64,000 nt of DNA, from NCBI GenBank assembly GCA_903939845.1, contig CAJAIJ010000057.1, forward strand, positions 124,001 through 188,000, in the 5' to 3' direction. Below, piece by piece: positions 34,789 through 42,950 of this stretch. Positions within the stretch are counted from its first letter, which is position 1. The number at the start of each line of letters is the position of its first letter. The position numbers and the translations under genes were made by a program. A model generated the notes under the pieces. The model was not told the DNA's origin. It did not search any database and saw only the letters and a program-made list of their open reading frames with translations. Source of the stretch: an uncultured Solirubrobacterales bacterium. GTDB taxonomy: Bacteria > Actinomycetota > Thermoleophilia > Solirubrobacterales > 70-9.

Positions 34789-35307
34789 TCAGCGCCTCTG
34801 GGGCGCGACCGGGATCGTGGTCCGCCCGTTACACCTCTCCACGGGCCCTCCAACCCTCATCCGAACCTCCATGGTCGGCCGGTTCCCGCTGAGATCCATC
34901 ACGGTGCTGACCCGGCCCCTCCGGCCGTCAGAGCTCCTTTGCTGAGTGAATCGGGCGACGCCACGCGAAGAGAACCGAGCTCTCGCCTCGCCCTGATCGA
35001 CCGTGAAGAAGACGTCGTAGGTGTCACGAGTGTCGCGGTTGTAGCAGACAACGAGCACGTTGTAGCCGACTTCGGTGACCTCCCGTGAGCGGACCTTGAA
35101 GTAGCCGAGTTCCCGAACCCGGGCGCATCCGTCTTCGAAACATGCCGTGGATCGAACTCCACCTCCCCAGAAACCGTTGCGAGGTGCCGAGTCGGCGGTC
35201 GGGGTCGCCGCGACGAGCATCAACAGGAACCCGAGAGCCGCCGCAAAGACCACCACCTGTACCGAGACTCTGCCCCTGCTCAAAACGAAAGGAAAGTGAC
35301 CTGCCAT
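34789..35307 (-). CDS. Secreted protein of unknown function
   Basis: 172 residues. A signal anchor (RVSVQVVVFAAALGFLLMLVAATPTA) precedes a small beta-rich domain with GGGVRSTACFEDGCARVRE, NVLVVCYNRDTRDTYDVFFT and GGPVERCNGR. The paired cysteines suggest disulfides. The start at 35307 follows TAGGCT by 7 nt. I do not recognise the family. Confidence 0.55.
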   Translation of the reverse strand: MAGHFPFVLSRGRVSVQVVVFAAALGFLLMLVAATPTADSAPRNGFWGGGVRSTACFEDGCARVRELGYFKVRSREVTEVGYNVLVVCYNRDTRDTYDVFFTVDQGEARARFSSRGVARFTQQRSSDGRRGRVSTVMDLSGNRPTMEVRMRVGGPVERCNGRTTIPVAPQRR

Positions 35308-35314
35308 TGCGTCC

Positions 35315-35320
35315 AGCCTA
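35315..35320 (-). promoter_or_regulatory. -10 element TAGGCT, leaderless secreted-protein gene
   Basis: TAGGCT on the minus strand ends 7 nt before the ATG at 35307. Confidence 0.45.
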
Positions 35321-35357
35321 AGAAGAGGGGGCCAAAAAATCAAGGTACCCGCAGGGA

Positions 35358-36488
35358 CTACCGGGGACCGCCAAGCCGGGCCCTTATCTCTTCACCGTGC
35401 TCGTCGAGGTCGGGAGGCGGCAGTCTGGTCTCGGCCGGCGAATCCGAAAGTCCGATCGGTGATGAGGGAGTCCGGACGCCTCCGAGCTCGTCCACCGGGT
35501 CGAGGCCGAGCCGCTCGGCCATCTCGAACCCCCCGCCGATGTCCTTGACCGGGCCGGCCGGGACTCCGGCCTCTGCGAACACTGCCTCCCACTCTCCGAC
35601 CGTCCGCCTCCCCAGGCGCGTCTCGATCAGGCCCCTCAGCTCGACCCGGTTCTCGACCCGTTCGGGATTGGTCGCGAACCGCCCTTCGTCGGCAAGCGAT
35701 GGCTCTCCGATCACCTCGACCAGCCGTCGGAACTGGTGGTCGTTTCCTGCGCAGATCATCAGGGGCCCGTCGGCGGCCTCGAAGGTCCCGAAGGGCTCGA
35801 TGCTCGGATGTGCGTTTCCGTGACGGGTCGGCGAGACGCCGGTCGCCAGGAAGGAGCCCGACTGGTTCGCCAGGCCGGCGAGGGCGGAATTGAGGAGGTT
35901 GACTTCGACCCGCTGTCCTGCTCCGGTCTCGTCCCTCTGTCGCAGCGCCGCGAGGATCCCGGTCGCGGCGTTCATGCCGGCGATCACGTCGATTACGGCG
36001 ACCCCGACCTTGCTGGCCGGGCCCGCTGCCGGTCCGGTCACCGACATCAGGCCGCTGACGGCCTCGACCAGCGGGTCGTATCCCGGGAGGGACGACCCCT
36101 CACCGCTGCCGAAGCCCGAGATCGAGCAGTAGACGACGCCGGGGTTCACCGTCGAGACGGTCTCGTGATCGAGGCCGAACCGGGCCATCGTCCCCGGCCG
36201 GAAATTCTCGACGACGACATCGGCCTTTCCGACGATCGCTTTCGCAACCTCGAGGTCATCTTCGGCCTTCAGATCGAGAACGATCGACTTCTTGTTCCGA
36301 TTGACCGAGAGGAAGTAGGTCGAACGGCCCCGGTCGTCGACGGGAGGCAGCCATGAACGGGTCTCGTCCCCGCCGGGAGGCTCGATCTTGATCACCTCGG
36401 CCCCGAAGTCTCCGAGCGTCATCGTGGCCAAGGGTCCGGCCAGGACCCTGCTGAAGTCGGCAACGAGTATCCCGTCGAGCGCGCCCAT
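35358..36488 (-). CDS. CaiB/BaiF family III CoA transferase
   Basis: 376 residues. It transfers CoA between carboxylic acids. It has LVADFSRVLAGPLATMTLGDFGAEVIKIE, GGDETRSWLPP, YFLSVNRNKKSIVLDLK and the putative nucleophilic Asp in KVGVAVIDVIAGMNAATG. ENFRPGTMARFGLDHE and GHGNAHPSIEPFGTF-type blocks are also present. It is somewhat shorter than formyl-CoA transferase at the C-terminus. The substrates are not predictable. It is the last gene of a run of three on the minus strand (36858-37934, 36495-36854, this gene) with gaps of 3 and 6 bp. Confidence 0.9.
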   Translation of the reverse strand: MGALDGILVADFSRVLAGPLATMTLGDFGAEVIKIEPPGGDETRSWLPPVDDRGRSTYFLSVNRNKKSIVLDLKAEDDLEVAKAIVGKADVVVENFRPGTMARFGLDHETVSTVNPGVVYCSISGFGSGEGSSLPGYDPLVEAVSGLMSVTGPAAGPASKVGVAVIDVIAGMNAATGILAALRQRDETGAGQRVEVNLLNSALAGLANQSGSFLATGVSPTRHGNAHPSIEPFGTFEAADGPLMICAGNDHQFRRLVEVIGEPSLADEGRFATNPERVENRVELRGLIETRLGRRTVGEWEAVFAEAGVPAGPVKDIGGGFEMAERLGLDPVDELGGVRTPSSPIGLSDSPAETRLPPPDLDEHGEEIRARLGGPR

Positions 36489-36494
36489 CCGGGA

Positions 36495-36854
36495 TCAGAG
36501 ACCGAGCCCGGGGATGTGCTCGCGGGCGTGAGCCGTGATCGTCTCCCTGACCCAGCGACGGGTCTCGGGGTCGGCCATTCGGTAACGGCCCAGGAGCATC
36601 TTCTGATCGTCCAGTGGCAGGCCTGCGATCTCCCAGGAGACGGCGAGGCGCTCGAACAGCATCTCCTCGCGGCGCTGCCAGACGTCCTCGACGTCGGCTG
36701 CGTCCGTAGCCGCCCCCTCTCTGACCTTTTCGATCGTGGCAGGGCTCAGCTCGCACCGGAGCACCAGCACGTTTCCCTCGGAGTCCCGATAGGAGGACGT
36801 CGGCACCTCCTTCCGGGTCCTTCGCCTGTCCTTCTTGCGTCGCTTCGAGGCCAT
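36495..36854 (-). CDS. Small basic/acidic protein of unknown function
   Basis: 119 residues. A strongly basic N-terminus (MASKRRKKDRRRTRKE) is followed by SSYRDSEGNVLVLRCELSPATIEK and a helical C-terminal half with WQRREEMLFERLAVSWEIAGLPL and RYRMADPETRRWVRETI. It may bind nucleic acid, but no known domain is recognised. It sits 3 bp after a membrane protein gene and 6 bp before the CoA transferase, so it is almost certainly in an operon with them. Confidence 0.65.
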   Translation of the reverse strand: MASKRRKKDRRRTRKEVPTSSYRDSEGNVLVLRCELSPATIEKVREGAATDAADVEDVWQRREEMLFERLAVSWEIAGLPLDDQKMLLGRYRMADPETRRWVRETITAHAREHIPGLGL

Positions 36855-36857
36855 TGC

Positions 36858-37934
36858 TCAGCCCGCCCCGGATGCCGCCGGCCGTCCGCCTTCGAACCTC
36901 ACGCTCTGCTGTCGGTCTCTCGCGGCCAGGGCCGAGATCGCAAACAGGAGGAGGAGGTCGAAACCGAGCCCGAACACGGCCGCGAACTGGGCCTCGAGGA
37001 ATACGAAGACCCTCGTCAGGAAGATCGAGATCAACAGGGCAGTGGTGAAGTACCGGTATGCCGCCTGATGGTCGGACCGGAGCATCTTCCAGACGCCGAG
37101 GCCGACGAACAGGCCCGACAGCAGGACCGAGATGGTTCTGCCCCACTCGACGATCTGGAGGGTCCCGGAGTCGAGGCCGTCCTCCTTTTCGATCAGGCCG
37201 CCGAAGTTGAACTGGACCTCGATCACCCCGGCCACCGAGGTGACTGCCCAGACGATCAGGACCGTCACCACGAGTGGCTCGAACAGGCGCCACTCGGTGA
37301 ACTCGGTCAGACCCTCCCTCACTTTCGCAATCGTCCTGGAAAAGCGGGTAGGCGGTCGCTCCGGAACGAGTTCGACCGTCTCCAGATACTCGCGGATTGC
37401 GACGACTCGGGGGTCGGATCGATCGGCTCTCTGGAGCAGCTCGTCGGCCACGTCCTTCTCGCGGTGGCCGAACTCGCCGGTGATCGTCGACGGGAGCAGA
37501 TCGAGAACGTTCGCGAGGGCCATGTCAGGCCCGACCTTGATGCGACCCGAAAGGTGGCGGATCACCAGGAAGAGCACGATGAAGACGAGGTAGATGATCG
37601 GGGCGGCCGGCCTGAAGAAGTAATCGTTGTCCTCGGTGATGAACTTCCCGAGCTCGTCGATGAAGAAGCCGAAGCCGATCCCGCCGAGGATCGCCGACAC
37701 GTTTCGGGCCCACCTGTTCACCCAGATCAGCGAGAACCAGACGGCCACCAGCATGAACAGCCCTCCCCAGAGGAGGTGGGCGATGTGGATGCTCCCCCCG
37801 CCCAGCTGCGGATAGTTGGTCAACCAGAGCTGGGTCCGGATGATCAGGATCGTCACGACCGCTGCGATCAGGAACTTCTCGAGCTTCGAGATCGCATCCC
37901 AGCGGTAGATCGGATTTGAGAGGTGCCCCTTCAC
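36858..37934 (-). CDS. Conserved actinobacterial multi-pass membrane protein
   Basis: 358 residues. Four helices in residues 20-130 (with GGIGFGFFIDELGKFITEDNDYFF) are followed by a cytoplasmic segment of about 100 residues. That segment includes HREKDVADELLQRADRSDPRV, which resembles an acidic regulatory region. Four more helices lie in 225-345. No transporter signature is visible. It starts a compact three-gene operon. Function unknown. Confidence 0.6.
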   Translation of the reverse strand: MKGHLSNPIYRWDAISKLEKFLIAAVVTILIIRTQLWLTNYPQLGGGSIHIAHLLWGGLFMLVAVWFSLIWVNRWARNVSAILGGIGFGFFIDELGKFITEDNDYFFRPAAPIIYLVFIVLFLVIRHLSGRIKVGPDMALANVLDLLPSTITGEFGHREKDVADELLQRADRSDPRVVAIREYLETVELVPERPPTRFSRTIAKVREGLTEFTEWRLFEPLVVTVLIVWAVTSVAGVIEVQFNFGGLIEKEDGLDSGTLQIVEWGRTISVLLSGLFVGLGVWKMLRSDHQAAYRYFTTALLISIFLTRVFVFLEAQFAAVFGLGFDLLLLFAISALAARDRQQSVRFEGGRPAASGAG

Positions 37935-37960
37935 TGGATTCCGGTGAGTGGTGCCGGGGC

Positions 37961-38905
37961 TCAGCCTTCGCCGTCGAGGTGCTCGCGACCGGGCGGAGAG
38001 TCGAGATCGAGGAGGGGACCCATCGGCACTATCCCGGTCGGGTTGATCTGGGGATGTGTCTCGTAGTAGTGGCGCTTGATCTGGTCGAAGTCGACCGTCT
38101 CACGGATCCCGGGGTGCTGGTAGAGGTCCCTCACGTAACCGGAGAGGTTCGGGTAGTCGGCGATACGGCGCTGGTTGCACTTGAAGTGCCCGACGTAGAC
38201 GGGGTCGAACCGGATCAGGGTCACGAACAGGCGCCAGTCGGCCTCGGTGATCGCCGATCCCGTCAGATACCGGCTCTCCTCCAGCAGTCCGTCGATCCAG
38301 TCGAGGGCTTCGAAGAGCTCGATGAAGGCCTCCTCGTAGGCCCCCTGTGTCGTAGCGAAACCGCAGCGGTAGACACCGTTGTTGATCTCGGGATAGATCC
38401 GATCGTTGAGCCGGTCGATCTCTTCCCTGAGCGCTTCGGGGTAGAGGTCGAGTTCGGAGTTGCCTGCGAACTCGTCGAATTCCGAATTGAGCATCCTGAT
38501 GATCTCGGAGCTCTCGTTATTGACCGCCCTGTTGGTCTCAAGGTCCCAGAGCACCGGGACCGTGACCCTGCCTTCGAAGTCGGGATCGGTCAACAGGTAG
38601 GCCTGCTCGAGGAACTCGAACCCGTTGATGGGGTCGGGCTCTTCGGCCATGAAACGCCAGCCGCGATCGTCCCGGACCGGGTCCACCACGGTCATCGAGA
38701 TCGCCTCTTCGAGACCCTTCAGCTTCCGGTAGATGACCGCTCGCGAGGCCCAGGGGCAGGCCAGGGACACGTAGAGGTGATAGCGACCCGACTCGGCCGG
38801 AAACCCGCTCGAGCCGTCCGCGGTCACCCACTCCCTGAAGGCGCTGTCCTGCCTGACGAAGGCACCTTCTGGGTCTGTCTCCCTCGGGAACTGTGCTTCT
38901 GCCAT
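37961..38905 (-). CDS. Xi-class glutathione S-transferase / glutathionyl-hydroquinone reductase-like
   Basis: 314 residues. The thioredoxin-like N-terminal domain has SLACPWASRAVIYRKLKGLE with catalytic Cys50. GWRFMAEEPDPINGFEFLEQAY, TVPVLWDLETNRAVNNESSEIIRMLN and NNGVYRCGFATTQGAYEEA are typical of the YqjG/Ecm4 group, which reductively removes glutathione from hydroquinones. Many actinobacteria use mycothiol instead of glutathione, so the true thiol may be mycothiol. AAGGAGA lies 5 nt before the ATG at 38905. Confidence 0.9.
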   Translation of the reverse strand: MAEAQFPRETDPEGAFVRQDSAFREWVTADGSSGFPAESGRYHLYVSLACPWASRAVIYRKLKGLEEAISMTVVDPVRDDRGWRFMAEEPDPINGFEFLEQAYLLTDPDFEGRVTVPVLWDLETNRAVNNESSEIIRMLNSEFDEFAGNSELDLYPEALREEIDRLNDRIYPEINNGVYRCGFATTQGAYEEAFIELFEALDWIDGLLEESRYLTGSAITEADWRLFVTLIRFDPVYVGHFKCNQRRIADYPNLSGYVRDLYQHPGIRETVDFDQIKRHYYETHPQINPTGIVPMGPLLDLDSPPGREHLDGEG

Positions 38906-39079
38906 GCCGTCTCCTTCGGCCACCGATCCGGGTCCCCACGACCACGGGTTTTCGCATCCTATTCCGGATGTGCGATTTTTCCCCGGCAACGGCATGAAGC
39001 CCTATGCTGATCGAAGGGGATTCGGTAGTTCGAAAGGACTCCGACCAGCATTCGAACGGGAGAGGGACCGGACAGCCAG

Positions 39080-40279
39080 ATGTCAGTGGGCGAGACAGCT
39101 TCGGAAAGCATTCGGACCCCGCGCTTCAGGGGCTCGGTCATCGCGCTCGTCCTCACCCTCGCGACGGTCCTGATCGGTGCGCTTTCGCTTCCCGGCCAGG
39201 CCGGTGCCGCCCAGCCCTTCCAGATCGCCTTCGACGAGAACGAGATCGAACTCGGCCCGATCGGAAACCTGCCTATCGGCCAGATCGATCAGGGTGCCTC
39301 GATCGAGGGCACGGTCGACTCCCAGGGAAATGTCAGCATCCCGAAGGGGAAGTTCACTCTCCCGGTCCTCGGACTCGACGAGCCCATCGAGGTCAGGGGG
39401 TATATGGGGATCGAAGAAGATGCAACAGGGACCTGGGACGCGAAGACGGGCAGGCTCGAGATTCAGGCCAAGGCCGGCCTCTGGCTTTCGATCGACATCG
39501 CGGCGACCATCCAGGCCCTGCAGGGGGCCGGGGTCAACCTCGGGAGCCTCGGTCCGCTGGTTTCCATCATCGGTGCCCTCGGTGACCTCACCTGTGGCTT
39601 CTCTCCAATGGATGTCACCTTCACGACCGAGACGACCCCGCTCGGGTCCGGTCAGAGATTCACCAAGGGACTGAACGGCCCCGGCGCCCTGACTGCCCAG
39701 TGGTCCGAGCTCGGCCCCTTCGCCGGGAAGACGAGAGTGCTTTTCCTGGATGTCTGCACGACGATCCGTGGCCTCGCCCCGACCCTGCTCTCGGGTCTCG
39801 TGGGCAACGCGATTCCGGGCCTCGACCTCGGCGGCCTCGACATCGCAGGGCTGCTCCAGAACCTCGACAACGTCGACCTCGGGCCGAGTGCCCTGACGAT
39901 CACTCGGACTGTCGACGAATCCACGCCCCCCGACCTCGAACTCCTGGCCAGCCGCAAGGTGATCACGGCCAGGGCCGGCAGGACCACTCGGATCCCGGTG
40001 AGGGTCACCAACACCGGAGAGAGTCCGGCGACCGGGGTGACCCTCTGCCCCAGACTTTCGAGATCCACGGGGATCACTGCCAGATGCATCCAGGTAGGAA
40101 CCGTCGGCCCCGCCAGTACCGTCACTCGTCAGCTTGCGATCGTTCCCAGACGTTCGACCCGGGCGCGGTCGAACAAGGGCGGCGGGAGCAAGGTCAGGTC
40201 GGTGAGATTCTCGGTCGTCGCGTCCGGACCGGGCCTGGTCGCCCGTTCTCAGGGCTTTACCGTCAAGGTCCTCGGCTAG
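39080..40279 (+). CDS. Secreted protein with C-terminal CARDB/DUF11-like domain
   Basis: 399 residues with a signal peptide (SVIALVLTLATVLIGALSLPGQAGA). The large N-terminal domain has repeated strands and leucine-glycine-rich turns (AGVNLGSLGPLVSIIGALGDL, GLDLGGLDIAGLLQNLDNVDLG). The C-terminal 110 residues look like a beta-sandwich (VITARAGRTTRIPVRVTNTG). This type of protein is frequent in Solirubrobacterales secretomes, as far as I can infer; the function is unknown. Confidence 0.6.
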   Translation: MSVGETASESIRTPRFRGSVIALVLTLATVLIGALSLPGQAGAAQPFQIAFDENEIELGPIGNLPIGQIDQGASIEGTVDSQGNVSIPKGKFTLPVLGLDEPIEVRGYMGIEEDATGTWDAKTGRLEIQAKAGLWLSIDIAATIQALQGAGVNLGSLGPLVSIIGALGDLTCGFSPMDVTFTTETTPLGSGQRFTKGLNGPGALTAQWSELGPFAGKTRVLFLDVCTTIRGLAPTLLSGLVGNAIPGLDLGGLDIAGLLQNLDNVDLGPSALTITRTVDESTPPDLELLASRKVITARAGRTTRIPVRVTNTGESPATGVTLCPRLSRSTGITARCIQVGTVGPASTVTRQLAIVPRRSTRARSNKGGGSKVRSVRFSVVASGPGLVARSQGFTVKVLG

Positions 40280-40285
40280 TCCGCT

Positions 40286-41920
40286 TCAGCCGCCGGGGCG
40301 GACGAGCGGCCGGATCGGACTTCCGACCGGCAGATCGGATTCGACCGACTCGAGGGCTGCATCGAGCTCGGGTGGCGTTACGCCCGGGGGAACCGGCATC
40401 GCGCGGTAGGAAGAGGACGGGAGCTCGAGACGGAAGGCCAGACGGTCACGTGAGTCGAAGCCGCTGATGAACCGGGCGTCACCCCAGCCGACCAGCCACC
40501 CGTCACCGAACTTGCGGGCAGACCCACAGCACATGCTCTTGGGCGCGACCTGGGAATCGTCGACCTCGGAAACGAAGGTCGCAGTTCCTGCTTCCGGATC
40601 GATCCGGTAGCGAACGAGTCTCGGCGGTCGCCCCTTCCTCGTCCCGTTGTCGTGAATCGTCAGCAGGTTCCCGTCGGTGATCCGGGCATCGTGGTTTCCA
40701 CTCAGGGGATCGGCCCGGTAGGGATCGGGTCCGAGGATCTCGAGCGACTTCGAGTTCGGCCTCCCGCCCAGCTTCCACTTCACTTCCCCGGTCTTGCGGG
40801 ATATCCCGTAGACCGCGTTGGTGTGACGGGTCGAGATGACTATCTCATCCCGCCACGGCTCGATCGAGTTGAGGTGGAAGTAGTCGTAACGGTCGAGCCC
40901 GTCCGCATCGGTGTGGGGATTCCCTGTCTGAATGCGCCTCCACATTCCCGGAATCTCGTCGAGGCCGATGTGATCCCAGGAGTTCCAGCGCCAGACGAGA
41001 TCGCCACTCGGAGTTATCTCCTGGATCTCGCCCGTAAGCACGCCGGCCGGCCCCTCGATTCCCCAGCTCGACATGTCTACCCCGGCCCGGGGCCGGTAGC
41101 TCATCAGCAGGTAGTTCCCGTTCTTCAACTTCACGAACTCATGCCCATCGATCGGGGCACCGACGGTCTCGTGCCTGGCGATCGGCGTTCCGTCGAGCTC
41201 CATCAGCTCGATTCCTCCGCGGCTGTCCTGCCCGAAGCCGTCACCGAACCCTCGGGCCCACTGGAATGTGCCGTCGTCGAGAATCTGGGCCAGCAGGGCG
41301 TTGAACTCGGGCGTGTACCACCACCGGGGCAGTCCATCCTGATCGAAGGCGATGATCCAGGGGTCGTTCAGCTCCTTGGGTTCCGGTCGGAATGCGACCA
41401 CGAACGTCCCGCGGGGCGGTTTACGGAACTGCTTGTACGACCAATCGGGAAAGCCGACCGGCAGACATCGGACGTTGTAGGTCCCGTTCGCCGGGCCCCC
41501 GGCACCCGTGACCTCGATTTCGAAGTCCTGGCCGGGAACCGGTCTGGCCTCGGCCGAGAACTGGCCAGACGCGGGCGGGAACCCGTCGACCTGAACCTTC
41601 ACTCCCCTTCGGGCGTTCACCTCGACGTCGACCTTGGCCGGGGTGCACCTGGTCACATAGCGGCGCTGCTTCGGGCTGAATTCCGGAAACATCGACTCGG
41701 TCCAGAACTGGGCCGCGTAGCGACTGCCGGGACCCGACGGATCGCTTTTGGCATTTCCAGCACTGGCGTTGACTCCGGAGGGCGCGAGCCAGATCTCCCT
41801 GTAGGCGAGGACTCCGACGACCGCGCCTACCAATAGCGAGGCCACGACGATGACCGACGTCAGGACCATTCGGTCCCGGCCACCAACCTTTTCGATCCAG
41901 TTCCTGGGTTCTCCGGTCAT
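40286..41920 (-). CDS. Arylsulfotransferase (ASST) family protein
   Basis: 544 residues, membrane anchored by MVLTSVIVVASLLVGAVVGVL. After an N-terminal beta domain comes the six-bladed ASST propeller with conserved histidines in PIDGHEFVKLKNGNYLLMSYR, YDYFHLNSIEPW, ISTRHTNAVYGISRKTGEVKW and GNHDARITDGNLLTIHDNG. Classical ASSTs transfer sulfate between phenols through a histidine intermediate. The actinobacterial PF14269 group is less studied, so the substrate is unknown. The frame is open far upstream, but the ATG at 41920 gives the natural N-terminus. It is convergent with the preceding secreted protein gene. Confidence 0.82.
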   Translation of the reverse strand: MTGEPRNWIEKVGGRDRMVLTSVIVVASLLVGAVVGVLAYREIWLAPSGVNASAGNAKSDPSGPGSRYAAQFWTESMFPEFSPKQRRYVTRCTPAKVDVEVNARRGVKVQVDGFPPASGQFSAEARPVPGQDFEIEVTGAGGPANGTYNVRCLPVGFPDWSYKQFRKPPRGTFVVAFRPEPKELNDPWIIAFDQDGLPRWWYTPEFNALLAQILDDGTFQWARGFGDGFGQDSRGGIELMELDGTPIARHETVGAPIDGHEFVKLKNGNYLLMSYRPRAGVDMSSWGIEGPAGVLTGEIQEITPSGDLVWRWNSWDHIGLDEIPGMWRRIQTGNPHTDADGLDRYDYFHLNSIEPWRDEIVISTRHTNAVYGISRKTGEVKWKLGGRPNSKSLEILGPDPYRADPLSGNHDARITDGNLLTIHDNGTRKGRPPRLVRYRIDPEAGTATFVSEVDDSQVAPKSMCCGSARKFGDGWLVGWGDARFISGFDSRDRLAFRLELPSSSYRAMPVPPGVTPPELDAALESVESDLPVGSPIRPLVRPGG

Positions 41921-42022
41921 GTCTGTTCCGTCCGCCGAACTCGCTGCCGAACGGCATGCCGACCGGGACGCCGATGGATTCTCCCACACCGAACTTGTGG
42001 GGGCGGAGGGCACCCGTCTCGG

Positions 42023-42931
42023 GTGATCCGAATAACCTTCCCGTCGGTGGATGCTCACAGGACCCCCGATGAACTCTTCGAAGGGCTTCCCGACTTCCCG
42101 TGGGAGCCGGTGTACCGGGAGTGGGACGGGCTCCGCCTCGCCCATCTCGACGAAGGCGACGGGCCTCCGTTGCTGCTCCTCCATGGAGAGCCGACCTGGT
42201 CCTTCCTCTGGCGAAAGGTGATCCCGCCCCTGCTGGAGGCGGGCTATCGGTGCGTGGTCCCCGACCTGCCGGGATTCGGCCGCTCCGACAAACCGACGGA
42301 CGACTCCTGGTACTCCTTCGACCGCTACACGGCCGCCGTGTCCGACCTGGTCAGGGATCTCGACCTCACCGGAGCGACCGCCGTGGTCCACGACTGGGGC
42401 GGGCCCATCGGCCTCTATGTCGCATCGGTGGCCGAAAGGGACAGGTTCGATCGGCTCGTTGCGATGAACACCGGGGTCTTCAACGGCCACCAGAGGATGA
42501 GCGACGACTGGCACCGGTTCGCCGACTTCGTGGCGGCCAACCACGACCTCCCGATCGAGCCCCTGATCGGCGGGGCGACCTCGACCGACCTCAGCGAGGC
42601 AGTGATGCGGGGCTACACGGCACCGTTCGACACTCCGGAGGCCAAGGCGGGTGCCAGGAGCTTCCCTCTGCTGATCCCGACATCCCCCGATGCGCCGGGG
42701 GCGGTCGAGGGCCAGCAGACGATGGATGTCCTGATCGCCGACGACCGGCCGAGCCTGCTGCTCTGGGGCGTCGACGACCCGGCACTGCCTCTCGACCCCG
42801 TTGGACGGGCCGTCCAGCTCCTCTTTCCCCAGGCAGATCCGCTCACCCCGATCGAGGGCGCCAGCCACTTCCTTCAGGAGGACCGGGGTGAGGAAACAGG
42901 CCGCCTGATCGCCGACTGGCTTTCCGGTTGA
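42023..42931 (+). CDS. Haloalkane dehalogenase (subfamily HLD-I)
   Basis: 302 residues. The alpha/beta hydrolase carries the dehalogenase features at nearly the same numbering as DhlA. These are the oxyanion/halide motif HGEPTW (Glu56), nucleophile Asp124 with halide-binding Trp125 in VVHDWGGPIG, an acid in LLLWGVDDPAL and His282 in EGASHFLQED. It hydrolyses carbon-halogen bonds of short haloalkanes to alcohols. A GTG start is used. An MFS exporter gene follows 19 bp later and is probably cotranscribed. The true substrate range needs assay. Confidence 0.88.
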   Translation: MIRITFPSVDAHRTPDELFEGLPDFPWEPVYREWDGLRLAHLDEGDGPPLLLLHGEPTWSFLWRKVIPPLLEAGYRCVVPDLPGFGRSDKPTDDSWYSFDRYTAAVSDLVRDLDLTGATAVVHDWGGPIGLYVASVAERDRFDRLVAMNTGVFNGHQRMSDDWHRFADFVAANHDLPIEPLIGGATSTDLSEAVMRGYTAPFDTPEAKAGARSFPLLIPTSPDAPGAVEGQQTMDVLIADDRPSLLLWGVDDPALPLDPVGRAVQLLFPQADPLTPIEGASHFLQEDRGEETGRLIADWLSG

Positions 42932-42950
42932 GAAGGAGCCGACCCTGAGC